A DNA stretch of 64,000 bases from Massospora cicadina (taxonomy: Eukaryota; Entomophthoromycota; Entomophthoromycetes; Entomophthorales; Entomophthoraceae). The stretch spans positions 23,552 through 87,551 of the forward strand of contig JAKSZP010005646.1 in assembly GCA_022478985.1 (NCBI GenBank), read 5' to 3'. A program made the position numbers and the translations under genes. Positions 21,470 through 32,362 of the stretch are shown one piece after another (position 1 is the first letter of the stretch; each line of letters starts with the position of its first letter). Under the pieces are notes generated by a model. It was not told the DNA's origin, searched no databases, and saw only the letters and a list, made by a program, of their open reading frames with translations.

Positions 21470-22410
21470 TTACAGTGTACAGCGAAATGTCCTTTCCTGC
21501 CACACTGATAGCAGACCTTCTCCTTTTTGCTTAACCGTCTGAATTCTTTGGGATTATTTCCCAAAATGGTTCAATTGGTAGCCTCCTTTGCTCCTTTGTT
21601 TACCTTAATGGGATTTGGATCTTGTACCAGATTGGACTTGAAGCTTTTATTTGGGGCATCAAATGTCACTCCCAAAATCTTCAGGTTATCTACCATTTGT
21701 GAAATAGTTATTTCCATCGTGAACATGGAAGACATCATATGTTGCAAATTGCAATAGGGCCAAAGGGTTGCTTGCAAAGTGATTCTAGCATCAAAGTCAT
21801 CCAATACTTTTGCTCCAGCCAGGATCTGTGATTCCTGGTAAAATTAATCTGGGAAGCTAGCAAGATACTTGTCTTTATGGAACTGAATTCCCATAAATTC
21901 CTACTTGCATTTCAACATACATGTCAGACTCCCAAACTCCTTTATGATGGCCACCTTTGCCTCAGTATATGACCAGCTGTCTCCCTCTAGGTGAGGTAAC
22001 ACTATGTTTTGACAGTCGGTGTCCAGGCAGTTCATGACTTTCAATGCCTTTTGACAATCTTTATAGCCATTCATGGTCATGTCGAACAGTTGGAATAACG
22101 CTGGGGCGTTATCCCAATGGAATGTTGGCAATTTTGGCGTTGCCCTAAATTCCTCTGAGCCATTTCTGGCTGATTCTCTCAGTTAAACTCAGCTAACTTG
22201 AGGAGTTACTTTGGGCATCATCTCCAAAATGGCATTAAAAGTGGGCGGCTTGTTCCTTGGGGTACTCAACTTCCCAAATATCATGTGAGGACTTCTTTCT
22301 TTGGCATCGCTTGCCATATTGGGCTCACAAGCACATCTGTGAGCTTTAAGTTCCTCCACTTGTTTGATTATTTCTTGATATCTGCTCTGAATTTTCTTAA
22401 ATGAATGCAA
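21470..22410 (-). pseudogene. Element B gag with CCHC zinc knuckle
   Basis: Frames at 22410-22189, 22131-21901 and 21804-21571 form the capsid. The first starts MHSFKKIQSRYQEIIKQVEE, a helical segment. The second includes MPTFHWDNAPALFQLFDMTM and WSYTEAKVAIIKEFG, typical of gypsy capsids ('W..AK..L...F'). Near 21480-21530 the reading KVCYQCGRKGHFAVHCKK is a C-x2-C-x4-H-x4-C knuckle that binds element RNA. Small frameshifts separate the pieces. Confidence 0.8.
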
Positions 22411-22429
22411 TCCAATTATTGCTCCATTT

Positions 22430-22680
22430 TCAAGTATAGGACTTCTCGAATGAGATCTCCTTCTTTCTTCTTCAACAAGTTTACTTTGGTGAGTAACTCA
22501 TTCCTGAAGTTGGCTACATTCTCTACTCCTTCCTCCACCTTGGCGACTCATTCTTCCAAGGCTGCAAACTCCTGATGGTCCGCTGAGTTTAATACATTCT
22601 GATTTACAGTGGTGATCTCAATCCACAGCTTGCGTAGTTCTTCTTTGTATGACATTATAATAGATCCTTCACTCAACTAC
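22430..22680 (-). pseudogene. Element B gag N-terminus, coiled-coil-like
   Basis: Upstream of the gag core the minus strand reads short E-, L- and K-rich pieces (about 22430-22660), beginning near an ATG at about 22650 (MSYKEELRKLWIEITT). It probably belongs to the start of Gag. It is interrupted by stops. Confidence 0.45.
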
Positions 22681-22697
22681 CCCTGTAGTGAGCACCA
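22681..22697 (-). promoter_or_regulatory. Primer-binding site of element B
   Basis: The minus strand reads TGGTGCTCACTACAGGG, three bases after the LTR end. It would pair with the 3' end of a tRNA ending GTGAGCACCA. It is identical to the sites of A and C. Confidence 0.85.
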
Positions 22698-22700
22698 ACT

Positions 22701-23820
22701 TGTAAAAATTTACTCTAGGTTAATTTTCGGCTGTCAACCCAGTAACCTTTTTACTGCTCAGGTTCAATTTCCTCATGCCTTTGTTGCGTTATGTAGAATG
22801 TATTATGAATCAATAAAATTATGAAGACTAATATCTGTAGTTGAGATTGAACTATTTTTTGGCCCAACGCTTGGCCAGTATTTTGGATTAAAATACTCTT
22901 GAAGTTGTACTCATAGGTATTTGTTCCCTATACCTTGTCCACCCAATCTTTGTTAAGATACCCCAGTGACAGTCTCTCTCAGCCCAACACACAGTTGGCA
23001 GCTAACCCTGATTGTGGTTCCTTCATCTCTAGATCCCAGCTCAGATCTTTACTCTTCTCTATGATAGTCTTTTAATTATCGCCTTGTGAAATAATATCCT
23101 TGATATAGAACAACACAATAGAAGATGATAGTCTATACATTGAATTGATAATAATAATGTTTTCATAAGTAATGTTTTTTATTATAGTGAATCCTAGGGA
23201 ATTATATAGTGGGGGATTTGGCTGTTTAACCCTCAATTGACACCTCTTCAATGAAATGGCAGCCATTGCCATTGAATCACCCATCCTTGTCTTGGCAGCA
23301 ATGGTCTTCCCCATCCTGGCTAGTATTTCGTCATTGGACATCCTTGAGACCTCAAATGTAAAGAGTCAGAAAACGTGTCCCTAACGTTTTCCTCTTGATC
23401 TTACAAACCAACTACAATTGGCTAGCGACCTGCTTAGGTAATGGGACTTGTTACCCATCATGGCAGGTCACTCACCAACCAATTGATTCACTAGTTTCAG
23501 GTGGCATCACTCGCCTTACAACTTTGCTATTCATTCCCAATCAGTTGGTGATGAAACCTGACTGATCCCAATTGGTACACCTGATAGTTAATCACTATTA
23601 GATGCCCCTATTTCGCCCGCAATTCTGCCCAATGAGATCTTGAGTATTCATCCATATCAATCCCCAACAGATATGGCCAGGCGAATATCCTAAAGTCCCC
23701 TAAATGTAGTTCCTCTGAGCCTTTGTCCAACCGACTTATGATTTACTTCGCCTTAGGGAATTTTTCCCTACCAATACCAGGTAATCTAGCAGGCTGGTAA
23801 TATGGGCAAAAATCCCAACA
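22701..23820 (-). repeat. 5' LTR of element B
   Basis: Begins TGTAAAAATTTACTC and ends AATCCCAACA on the plus strand. It contains the second copy of the LTR ORF at 23072-23341. Confidence 0.9.
23072..23341 (-). CDS. ORF inside the B LTR (unknown function), copy 2
   Basis: An 89-codon frame with the same start (MSNDEILARMGKTIAAKTRM) as the one at 14751-15008. In the 5' LTR this ORF lies in the sense direction, where a transcript started in the LTR could carry it ahead of gag. Differences from copy 1 are few and concentrated near the 3' end. No domain is recognised. Confidence 0.35.
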   Translation of the reverse strand: MSNDEILARMGKTIAAKTRMGDSMAMAAISLKRCQLRVKQPNPPLYNSLGFTIIKNITYENIIIINSMYRLSSSIVLFYIKDIISQGDN

Positions 23821-24232
23821 ACAACCTTTGCGCAGCAAGGTAAAAGCATTCAGCAAAGGCAATGGTTGATTCATCTTCAAACATACTAATGCGCATAAAG
23901 GATTATTTTTCCCTGTGTGATATGTTGTGAACTGAATTCATCAAATGAGCCTCTTTCACCTCTGCCTATGTGTACCCAGGGTTCAGGTTGGGTACTATCA
24001 TCTCTTGAGCCAAGCGTCTTAAACAAGGAAAGATGTATCAAAATTTTTGATTGTCAGTTGTACCATCTGTGGCAGCTTCATAGACATATAAAAATGTGAC
24101 AATGCTTCCTTCACCAGGGTTTTATTTGTCCTTAAGGGGGAGTTTTTTAGGGCGCTGCTCATGGTCCTTAATGTGGGACAAAGCGCTTGCCAGTTGCTTT
24201 TCAAGAGCAACTATTTTTGGTGTACAGGGATC
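23821..24232 (-). pseudogene. Element A gag, 5' part
   Basis: The minus strand reads MFEDESTIAFAECFYLAAQRL-like gag sequence up to the junction with B. A 63-codon frame (24019-24210) further upstream includes LRTNKTLVKEALSHFYMSM. It is the N-terminal half of the gag whose C-terminal part is at 13996-14368. Stops are present. Confidence 0.6.
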
Positions 24233-24249
24233 CCCTGTAGTGAGCACCA
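24233..24249 (-). promoter_or_regulatory. Primer-binding site of element A
   Basis: The minus strand reads TGGTGCTCACTACAGGG, separated from the LTR by three bases. Identical to the sites of B and C. Confidence 0.85.
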
Positions 24250-24252
24250 TTT

Positions 24253-25000
24253 TGTAGGAGTCCTGCTTTTTGTGCTTGCTAGTGCTATGCCGCTGGATCC
24301 CACAAACAGTTTTATTAATTTATAATAGGCTCTAATATAAAAATTTAAGTTTTAATGGAGTTTATTAGAAGTGCGGGGGTAAAAATGAGAAGTGATGCCT
24401 CTCAATATTTGACTAAACAGTATTCAAACTGTTTTGAGTGTCAGAGAAAATTTGAGAATAGCTTCAAAATAGCTTAGATGTTTCTGAATTAGGTAATAAG
24501 GTAGGTGCTCCTATCAGATCTTGGGAAAAAACGAGTTACTTTTTGGGAAACCAAGAGTTTGGGTTTTGGGGCAAAATGTACCCATGCAGTAAGCTTTTTA
24601 ATGAACTTCAACTAATCACTACTAGAGATAGTATTTTCACCTTGGGGGACCTCCATCACCCCTATAAAAGGGGGTGGTCCCCGCATAGGTGCTCTAAGGG
24701 ACTTGGTGATGGTGGGGGGAGTACCTTTCTCTGGTTGCCCCAAAATTCGTCATGTGGTCAGAATAATTAATTGATTTTTTGTTTAGTTCTCAGGCAGGAT
24801 TCAAAATGGTGTTACCCCAGTTAACAGGGTTCCACCAGGATTGGCCAGGGCCTTTTGGCCAATATCCCCCAAAATTTTAATTAATATTAAAATCATTTTG
24901 AGGGTCATCAGAAACTTGTAAATGGCTGACAGTTCCTAATCTTAGCTAAATTTGACCCAAGACATTCTTCCTCTGTAGCTGTGAGGGAAAATATCTGATA
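24253..25000 (-). repeat. 5' LTR of element A
   Basis: Plus-strand start TGTAGGAGTCC, end ATATCTGATA (CA changed to TA). The CCCCTATAAAAGGGGG core lies at 24658-24673. It pairs with 9324-10073. Confidence 0.88.
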
Positions 25001-25005
25001 CAAAC

Positions 25006-26300
25006 TCCAGATCAAAGCGTAATTCAATGATATACTATTAATCTTGGATGGATTATCCTGACTATGAGCCATTTCCATCAGTTTTAAAAGAACATCTAAT
25101 ATTAAGGGATTAATCAAATGAATATTTGGAGTAATGTGGGTAATCTGTGAACTCAATTTCAATATGGACTACTAATATATGTCATAAAAACGGCAGAAAA
25201 AGTTTAGACTGGCCTGCCAGTCAGGATGCGTGAGCACCCAAAAATCAAGCCAGAATGCCAGGGGCATTGCCGCACATATGACATTGTATGGAGCCTCAAA
25301 TTAAGAAACAATAAATCATTTGTTGTTGTAGAGTAAATGTGAATAACAACCTGAGAACAAATCAAATGGAAACAAAACCAGACACTAGGGGTCTTGCTGC
25401 AAGGGGTTGTACCACTAGAATAGTTTCTACAGGGTTGCCAGTAGGTTGGTTCAATACAACTGAGGAGAAAATGAGGCGGATCCTTGCTTGAAAATGATGG
25501 ACGTAAGGCCACATGATCCCAGTATATTGATAGTGATAGTCAAAATAAGGAGGTTGAATTGCCAGAATTGTCTTTCTCTATGAATCCAGTTGACAATGGT
25601 GGGAGTCATTGTAATCATCAAAACTGGTAATTCCCATCTGGTATAGGGACTGACAGGCCACCAGGGTAATGCCGTCAGGACTTTGGCAAGAAGATTATCA
25701 ATAAAGTAAAAATTGATAGTTTGTGGCAGAAATTTATTGGAAAATGAAAAAAAAATCGACCAACAAATTTTCTCATTATGATGCAACTGATTAAATAGTG
25801 TTTGATTGATGCAGGAACAAACAGGGATTGGGTCCCTCAAGCTCAACCTAACCAGCGAATTTTTTGGGGAAGGGAGCAGATAAACTCAATGGGAACTGAC
25901 ATTGAAGGATTTGTCATCAGGCTGAGTCACTGTCAGTTTGACCTCAAACGCCTGAACTGAGGCTTAACTGTGCTTCTGGTGGTTGGCGCAATGGCATCTG
26001 GCCCAATGAGCAACAGGAATTCCCCAGGGCCACCCCATGTAGGGGCGGTTCCAATTGGTTGGAAATGGATTTGGGATGCCCAACCCACCCATTCCTGGTC
26101 ACTGGGCCATTTGTTCAGTCAAAAGAGTTACATTGGCTGCAACTCTTAATTTACCAGATGGGGCTTTGAACTGTAATTGATGGTTTCTAATGATAGTATC
26201 TATATGTCAGGGATCATCCCTGATGATTTCAAGAGGAGGTTAGCTTTGACAATTTCACTGCTGGCTTAATCAAAACCATCGGTGATTCTGGCCAATAACT
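25006..26300 (-). pseudogene. Unassigned decayed coding region, part 1
   Basis: Minus-strand frames at 25451-25846 and 25204-25512 overlap in different frames and read W-, P- and L-rich sequence such as FLPQTINFYFIDNLLAKVL and TALPWWPVSPYTRWELPVL. Upstream, near 26000-26100, there is a reading WPSDQEWVGWASQIHFQPIG. The amino-acid texture looks like former protein and not random translation, and all of it lies on one strand. I could not match a family. A retroelement polyprotein of a type not otherwise seen in the window is possible. Confidence 0.3.
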
Positions 26301-27000
26301 TGATCTTTATCCCTTTTTGACTATGTGTTTTCTGATTGTTGGGCTTGATTATCATTGGTTTTGAACCAATCGACTTCAATTTTATGATCTCAGTGCAAAT
26401 TTACTTAATCCAAAGGACAAGTTCAGCTGAGGTGAGTGTGGGTACTGGGGGAGGAATCCAAAGAGCGAGAGCCGTTACCCAGCGCTTGTCTATCATGTGG
26501 GCGAGGTCACCCTGGGTAACGAGGGGTATAGCCGCCCTCTTTGGACCCTTTTTATTCAGAAATTGGAAGAACACCCAATCTACACACAGGGGATGTTCCC
26601 CGGGACTTACAGTACCAACCTGATCCAACTTATCAGGTGAACTAGGGCATATATGGGGGTTTTATAGGGTTTGATAATTAATTTATTTTTTCAGTGAGTA
26701 GGCCACGCTTGGGGTGAGCTCTAGGGTCCTGCCAGAGGCTCTTATACTGAAACATCTCTCTACACATCCCTTTAATCATTTTTGCCAAAACAGAATAGTT
26801 AATGGGAGAAAAGAGAGAGGTTCTTTGGGGAGCCAGGGCAGTAAATCACCTCTCATCTACCATGTGAGATAGGTCACTGATCATGTAAAGAGGCTCTACT
26901 TTTGGCTTGGGTTCCTTCTAATCCTGTAAGGAAATTTTACTTGATCCAGATGGAGGGCTGGGCATTGAGGCTTACAGAAACTATATTAATAAACTATATG
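26301..27000 (-). pseudogene. Unassigned decayed coding region, part 2, with an internally repeated motif
   Basis: The frame 26401-26628 reads VTQGDLAHMIDKRWVTALAL followed by PPPVPTLTSAELVLWIK. A second, more broken reading near 26780-26900 gives ISDLSHMVDER, a stop, then FTALAPQRTSL. The two blocks share the pattern DL-x-HM-x-D-x-R-x-x-TALA. This could be a tandem domain or a partial duplication. It probably belongs with the readings at 25006-26300. Confidence 0.3.
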
Positions 27001-27947
27001 AGATATATCTAATAGTTTAGTTCTAGCTTCATGGCTAAAGTTACTTTTTATTAATCCATTCAAGGTGAGTTTATCTTTTGATAAATATATTACATTAATT
27101 TTTTGGGGGGGGAATAAAAAGGGAAGATTTTAGGAAGAATAATAAAAAATACTAGGAATTTCTTTATGCTATATCATCTTATGGAAAATTACGTCGTCCA
27201 ATTTGTTATTTATCAATGGGGACTTAAGGATAGTACAAAACTCCAATATAATCACATCATCCCTGCTAAAATTCTACCATAAATTGGATAGGGATGGTAA
27301 CTTTATCAGCCTTGCATCCTAGCTGTTGTGCCATCCTCTTTTTATAGGTTTTATACTCAATGGCTAAATTAAAAATTAGTCTTGTAATATTTATTACTTT
27401 TTAATTTTTTTATAATTTTCTTGATAAAATTATTATATAGAATATCGAATGATAGGTTTTTAAAATTATTTAATTATACTTATGTAAGCACAACCACAAA
27501 TTAAATTCTAATCTAGTAAAAAGTTGTTGAGATTTGATTTAACCAATTATATAAAAAACTATCTAATTAAATTATATATTAACTAAATAGACTGAGACTT
27601 TAATCAACCTTTTTATTACGCTGATGTCAATCTGTAGTATTAGGTTACTATAATTTTTTATAGGGCTTCATTACCCATTAAAAAGTTACTTTAGACTTTT
27701 TGGTCTGAATAGCTGATTAAAGGTAAAATTAATGTCAAAATCCATCCCTTGCACCCCACTGTCACTAAACCTAACTCACTGATTAACCTTAATATACCTT
27801 GGATTAAGAAAAGTAAACTTGATTTGTTTATTTTATTGCTTGCTTTTCTATAACACACAATATTTCTGTTGGAACCTTGCATCCTTCATTTAACACACTT
27901 ACTGACATACTATTGATGATTTTTTTCATAGTTACTAAGGTCAGATG
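27001..27947. other. AT-rich DNA, no gene seen
   Basis: Strongly AT-rich with no coding signature. A short minus-strand frame at 27691-27882 has no recognisable features. Confidence 0.6.
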
Positions 27948-27952
27948 ACAAT

Positions 27953-28708
27953 TGTCAGACAATTTCCATCTCAACTTCAGTGTAAGAATGTTTTGGGTGA
28001 GAATCATCCAAATTATTTTAATACTGTTGGATTATTACAAGTCCAATATGATGATTATTAGTGGTTCAGATGTATATAACCAAAATATTGGCCAAAAAAA
28101 CCCTGGATAATTCTCAATGGAACCATCAAAGCAGGGCAATTCTAATCCATCCACTTCCCTACTAAATCATACTGTTATTAGTAATCAGGTTGTTCTGAAA
28201 CTGCAGCCAAATATGGAAAGTTATGATGTGACTCCTTCCCAGCCCCTCAATGCTTCAGTTCAAATACTCAGGCGGAGACACCCCCTTTTATAGGGGTAGT
28301 GGGGGTCACACAATGTGAAAACTATTTCTTGCTCATTGATTGGGTTGAATATATTAAATCATTGCCCAATGGACTATTCCTATCCAATATTGACCCTCCA
28401 TCAGCTGTATCACTAAAGCAAAGTGAGAATTGAGAGCTCTGATTGGGTGAAACCACATATTCCCTAATTCAGATACACATATCCTGATTTGACTTTCATG
28501 CTTTAACTCACTTTGAGCCTCAATAAGTTTATATTAAGCCTCAAGATCTTAAGAGGGTTCATTTTTCTTATCTCTCGCCACCACTAATAGAAAATATATA
28601 ATACCAGCAATTAATTTATTAGTGTTTTATATTTCTAAAATAAGTAAATTGTTTGTGGAATCCAGTTAAGATCAGCACCAGTGAGCAAGAATTAGCTGGA
28701 TACTCACA
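27953..28708 (+). repeat. Solo LTR of the C family
   Basis: It starts TGTCAGACAATT and ends ACTCACA, with the five-base duplication ACAAT at 27948-27952 and 28709-28713. Internal blocks match the LTRs of element C: ACACCCCCTTTTATAGGGG at 28279-28297, then a GGGGTC(C)CACA block, and ATTGACCCTCCAT. No internal element sequence is present, so this is the product of LTR-LTR recombination. Confidence 0.82.
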
Positions 28709-28713
28709 ACAAT

Positions 28714-29237
28714 ACAACATCCCACCATAATTTTGCAGGTATCCCCATAGGGGGCATTAAGGGTGAAAATTAAGAGTGTGGAAGTGAAAAATGAAAATTT
28801 GAAAAATGGCTATGTGGGGGTTTTTGGGGTCACAGATGACAAATCCAATACCCATTTTGCAAACATTTCATGAAAGAATTGGAAATTGGAGTGTGGAGGT
28901 ATAAAGTTAAAATAAATAAAAAATGATAAAAATTGACAAAATTTGGTACAAGAATTTACTGAATAAACTTATGCAATATATTATAATAATACAATAATAA
29001 TGTACAATAGTAATATAATAGAAATAATTTTAATAATAGTAATGGTACTATAAAAATTAATGATAATAATATAATATAATAATGCATAATTTCACTAAAG
29101 AACTTATGCAATGTATGACAACATTTTTATAGAGTATGTATGAATGCAATTATGTGATATATGTATTTATGAGGTATTTATGTCTGCAAATATGCACTGA
29201 TGAAATGTATGATGATAATCATCTATGATAAAAAGCA
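28714..29237. other. AT-rich low-complexity DNA, no gene seen
   Basis: Includes a run of TAATAATA-type sequence from about 28970 to 29090. No coding features. Confidence 0.6.
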
Positions 29238-29368
29238 GAGGAGTGGTAGCATAGCTGTTTGGTTCCTGCTCCATTCTGGGGTGGGTTTTATATGAAACAG
29301 GTTTAAAACCAACACATGCTAAAAAAACTTGGCATGGTATATTTGTCCCAAGATCAACCCGCCTCATT
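29238..29368 (+). repeat. SINE1 copy (tRNA-derived), divergent
   Basis: The head has TAGCATAGCTG, which fits the pol III A-box pattern, and GGTTTAAAACC, one mismatch from a B-box. The 3' part ends GTATATTTGTCCCAAGATCAA then CCCGCCTC, the family tail. A partial duplication with ATAAAAAGCA on the left and AATAAAAGCA on the right is possible. Confidence 0.65.
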
Positions 29369-29379
29369 TACCGTATAAT

Positions 29380-30659
29380 AATAAAAGCAAGTGTGACTGT
29401 CTGTGTTCAATGCCCAGCAAAAACTACAGCATGTAGAGCTTTTAAATTTTGGATGCAAATGGACATGAGGGGGTCCATGTGCACCTTAAAGTCAGATTAC
29501 TTAATCCTAGTATAAGAAAAAGTTTTATATGTAAAAGGCAGAATTATATTTGTTTGCAATTATAATTGGTAATTTAATATGGCTGAAAAGTTTAATACTT
29601 GGTTGATTTAATATCTTCAATTGTTTTACCAAACGGTTTGTGATTATTTGGCTAATTAATAAGCTAATTGATTTATTGAATAGTACATGATTAGTAATTA
29701 GTTAGTTTAATTGGGTTTTTCAATCAGTTAGTGGTTTTAGGTTGATTCAATAGGTCAATTAATTTTGTGTGAATGGTTAGCAGTTTTGGCTGATTCAATA
29801 GTTTGATTTCTCCTAAAAGTATTAATAATCATCAACCAGTATATAACTAGTATAAATAAGCATTCTCTGTTAGTTATCAGCTTACTCCAAATTAGTGAAG
29901 ATTATCCTTTCAATTATACCCACAAAAGAATGATGGGTAAACGGACTATTGACATAATATAAAAACTAAAGGTAATTGAAAAAACTGCCTTTCAACAGAT
30001 TTAATGGAATTTGACTTCATAGCCTTACTCTGTAAAGGGATGGATTATAAATCTAAAATTATGACACAAGCAACAGTGGATAAATTAACTTTTTTATATT
30101 TAACAATATAATTTTTACCGGGTGCATTAAAAAACACAGGAAAAGCTGTGGCTACATTCTTATAATGTATAAAGCTATTTGGTAACTTATTATATGGAGG
30201 TTGTTCAACTGTATGCATGTGTGCAAGCAGATTCTGGTTCTCTCGCTGAGTTACTCAAATAGTGGTTTGGGAGAGAGGTGTTTAGGAAACTTACCAATAG
30301 GAAGAAGAGACGTGACAAGATGAGGCAAAGAACACGCCATCCAGTACTGAAAAGCAGCTCTAGTGGATAATGCCATACTTTTGTGTGAATAATTTATGTT
30401 TTTCTTTCACAGTCTTCTTGTTTTTTTCATTTCCTGTGTTAAGAAGCGCGTTTAGTTGCATGAGAGCACCAGTTTTTGTTTTGTTTTATCTCTAACATTA
30501 AGATAGTATGAAGAGACTTGCACACAAGAAGTCAAAGGCAATAATTGTCTATGATCATTTGTTGGAGGTTATTAAATCAAAAAAGCAATGAAAATACCAT
30601 CTATATAATAATTTCTTCAATTTCAGGTAATTGAATTTGATTCTATTACCTAAAACAAT
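29380..30659. other. No gene seen; degenerate tandem repeat inside
   Basis: From about 29580 to 29810 a loose repeat of units like GATTCAATAGTTTG and TTAATTGG recurs every 35-50 bp. The rest is unstructured. A short K/R-rich plus-strand reading near 30300 may be the start of the Helitron protein. Confidence 0.45.
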
Positions 30660-31059
30660 AAAGAAATAAACAGCGACTCAGCAAAAAAAGGCTGTTGTAA
30701 GAAAAAGCAGAAGAAGTATTTAGAAAAAAATACACTAAAACAATGAAGCAAACTGAGCAAGGTTAGATTCACATAGCCAATATGGAGCGCAAAGAAGAGA
30801 TGCCAAAAGATTAAAACAGCTTGAAGCTCAATTGGCACCTCAATGACAATGTCAATTACAAAAACACACATCAAAGACACCCAAATAGCTAAGTCACCTA
30901 AAGCATATTTAACAACAATTGGTGCCAAATGCCAGTTGTAGAAATTAAGAAAGCAATCAACAAATCTTATGCCAGTATTTTTTAAACCTGTTTCAAAAAA
31001 TGATATTCAAACCATATTGCAACACTTTTAATTTCCAGCAACAAAGACATAATCATTGG

Positions 31060-31375
31060 CAAACAAATTGAACAAAAAAATGAATTACTACTTTGCCATC
31101 ACTGTAAAAGTCACATGTCAAGCTGCAAAACCACAGCACCACCAAAGGCTTATTGGAACAATCTTCAACTGGGACCAATTCCAGACTGTTTTACAAAGCT
31201 TATACATTTGGAACAAGGATTACTGTCACAATTAATACCATTCAAGAAAATCATTACTTCTGATGGTTTTTATGGACAGTATGGCTTTAAAGTATAAGCT
31301 ATTTTTTGCTCAAGAAATCTTTGAAGTCAACAAGATTCACCACACATAATACATAGATCAATGGGAAAGTCTGAT
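31060..31375 (+). pseudogene. Helitron protein segment (Helitron-like N domain)
   Basis: The frame reads LLCHHCKSHMSSCKTTAPPK, then GPIPDCFTKLIHLEQGLLSQ and LIPFKKIITSDGFYGQYGF. This matches the usual Helitron protein block: a Cys-pair, 'L......(L/I)T..E..LI....PF.K(I/V)..L..G.QYG.KG'. After a one-base shift it continues with LFFAQEIFEVNKI and YIDQWESLIKYLYQ, again in the expected order. The segment precedes the Rep region in intact elements. Confidence 0.68.
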
Positions 31376-31619
31376 AAAATATTTGTATCAAAATGTCTAA
31401 AAAATTAAATGTAATATGAGAATATTTAAATACCACGTACTTGAGTATTTAGTGTGATGCATTGTTTTCTTGATAAAAACCCACTATATCATGATGTCAC
31501 AATTGATCACAACGTTTATTTTAATGAGCAATTACTGATAAGAAATACAGAACAAGTAGAAAAGGAAACCACCAAAGTCCATGATGAGCCACAGAAAACA
31601 AATTTTTACATTATAATTA

Positions 31620-31877
31620 ATGAAACTTAAGATTTTTAAAAGCATATGCATCAAGTTAATATGGAACTTTTCACATCACCATATGCAGGAGGTCAGTGCT
31701 GTGCAATGGTGTTGGGAAAACATCATTAGATCTTCTGTTATCTCACTGAGGATGTCAACTACCAACACCTTGGATAAGTTTATTATTGAAGGCGATCATA
31801 TGTACAACAATTCACACTCTCACAGAACAACAAAAGAATGCATACCATATAGAAAAAAGCTATTTATTGAATCATAA
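31620..31877 (+). pseudogene. Helitron-associated segment, possibly OTU-protease-like
   Basis: An 85-codon frame reads MQEVSAVQWCWENIIRSSVI, then TNTLDKFIIEGDHMYNNSHS. The pattern 'Q.(G/A)..C....I..LI...... LD.IL..GD.LY' resembles cysteine-protease (OTU-like) modules that some Helitron proteins carry. The match is by eye and weak. It could simply be another part of the Helitron protein. Confidence 0.35.
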
Positions 31878-32341
31878 CTTTAACGTTGTCAAGAAATTTC
31901 ATCATGTATGATAATTATTATCCATAGAATATGATGAAGAACCACTTCTATTTGGAAGCCTACATAAATTTACAAATTGAAAAAATGCCAGATTTATGGT
32001 TTTTGAAGATTTTTCATAGCTATTTGAAACCTATAGTGCTGGAATTCTGATGGCAGCTGTATATTTATGGAGTTATGAATTATGACACCAAATTCTATTT
32101 CACAGACTCACACTCTTGTAATTTGAAAGGATCAATAGTTAGATTTAATGGTAGAGCAAGCATTATTGAGTGTGATATATTGGAAAACTTAAATGGATAT
32201 GCAAGAAAGTAAAGGTATCTAAAAATATTCATTAAACCATTGACTACATCTCTGTTAATACAAAAAATTTTCATAGAAGACTTGCATACTCAAGAAGAAG
32301 TGAAAATGCTGAAAACAATTCATCAACACAGCTGCTATAAA

Positions 32342-32362
32342 ACCATCTAGTACTAAAAAAAA
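32342..32362 (+). repeat. 20-nt retroposed stub with target duplication, copy 1
   Basis: CCATCTAGTACT plus eight A (32343-32362) lies between two copies of CACAGCTGCTATAAA (32327-32341 and 32363-32377). The same 20 nt are inserted at 51428-51447 with a different 16 bp duplication. Confidence 0.75.

Larger units (their letters stand above)
14369..23820 (-). mobile_element. Element B: Ty3/gypsy LTR retrotransposon nested in A
   Basis: Flanked by LTRs of about 1.1 kb (14369-15451 and 22701-23820) with TG...CA ends. On the minus strand it shows a PBS, gag with a CCHC knuckle, protease, RT with an intact YLDD box, RNase H, integrase, a 2.3 kb 3' region without an assigned gene, and a polypurine tract. 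The flanking five bases are AAAAG on the left and ACAAC on the right, three of five matching, which I read as a decayed duplication. The family differs from A and C: gag has a zinc knuckle and the LTRs are unrelated. ORFs are broken but less so than in F or E. Confidence 0.9.
9324..25000 (-). mobile_element. Element A: Ty3/gypsy LTR retrotransposon, nested by B
   Basis: Two LTRs of about 750 bp (9324-10073 and 24253-25000) are bounded by the target duplication CAAAC. On the minus strand the internal order is PBS, gag, protease, RT, RNase H, integrase with a GPY/F-like end, then the polypurine tract. This order defines Ty3/gypsy. Element B (14369-23820) is inserted in gag; without it A is about 6.2 kb. 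All ORFs are broken by frameshifts and stops, and the RT box reads YLND, so the copy is inactive. Its proteins resemble those of C (plus strand, right half of the window), which is a sister family. Confidence 0.9.

Noticed and set aside
28970..29090. CRISPR-like or regulatory array in the TAATAATA stretch
   Set aside because: Simple low-complexity sequence without unit and spacer structure, and the organism is a eukaryote.
30650..30928. Minus-strand 92-codon ORF rich in F, L, V and I, looking like a membrane protein
   Set aside because: It is antisense to the K/R- and Q-rich N-terminal reading of the Helitron. AAA/AAG/CAA-rich sense text gives F/L-rich antisense text. No other support.
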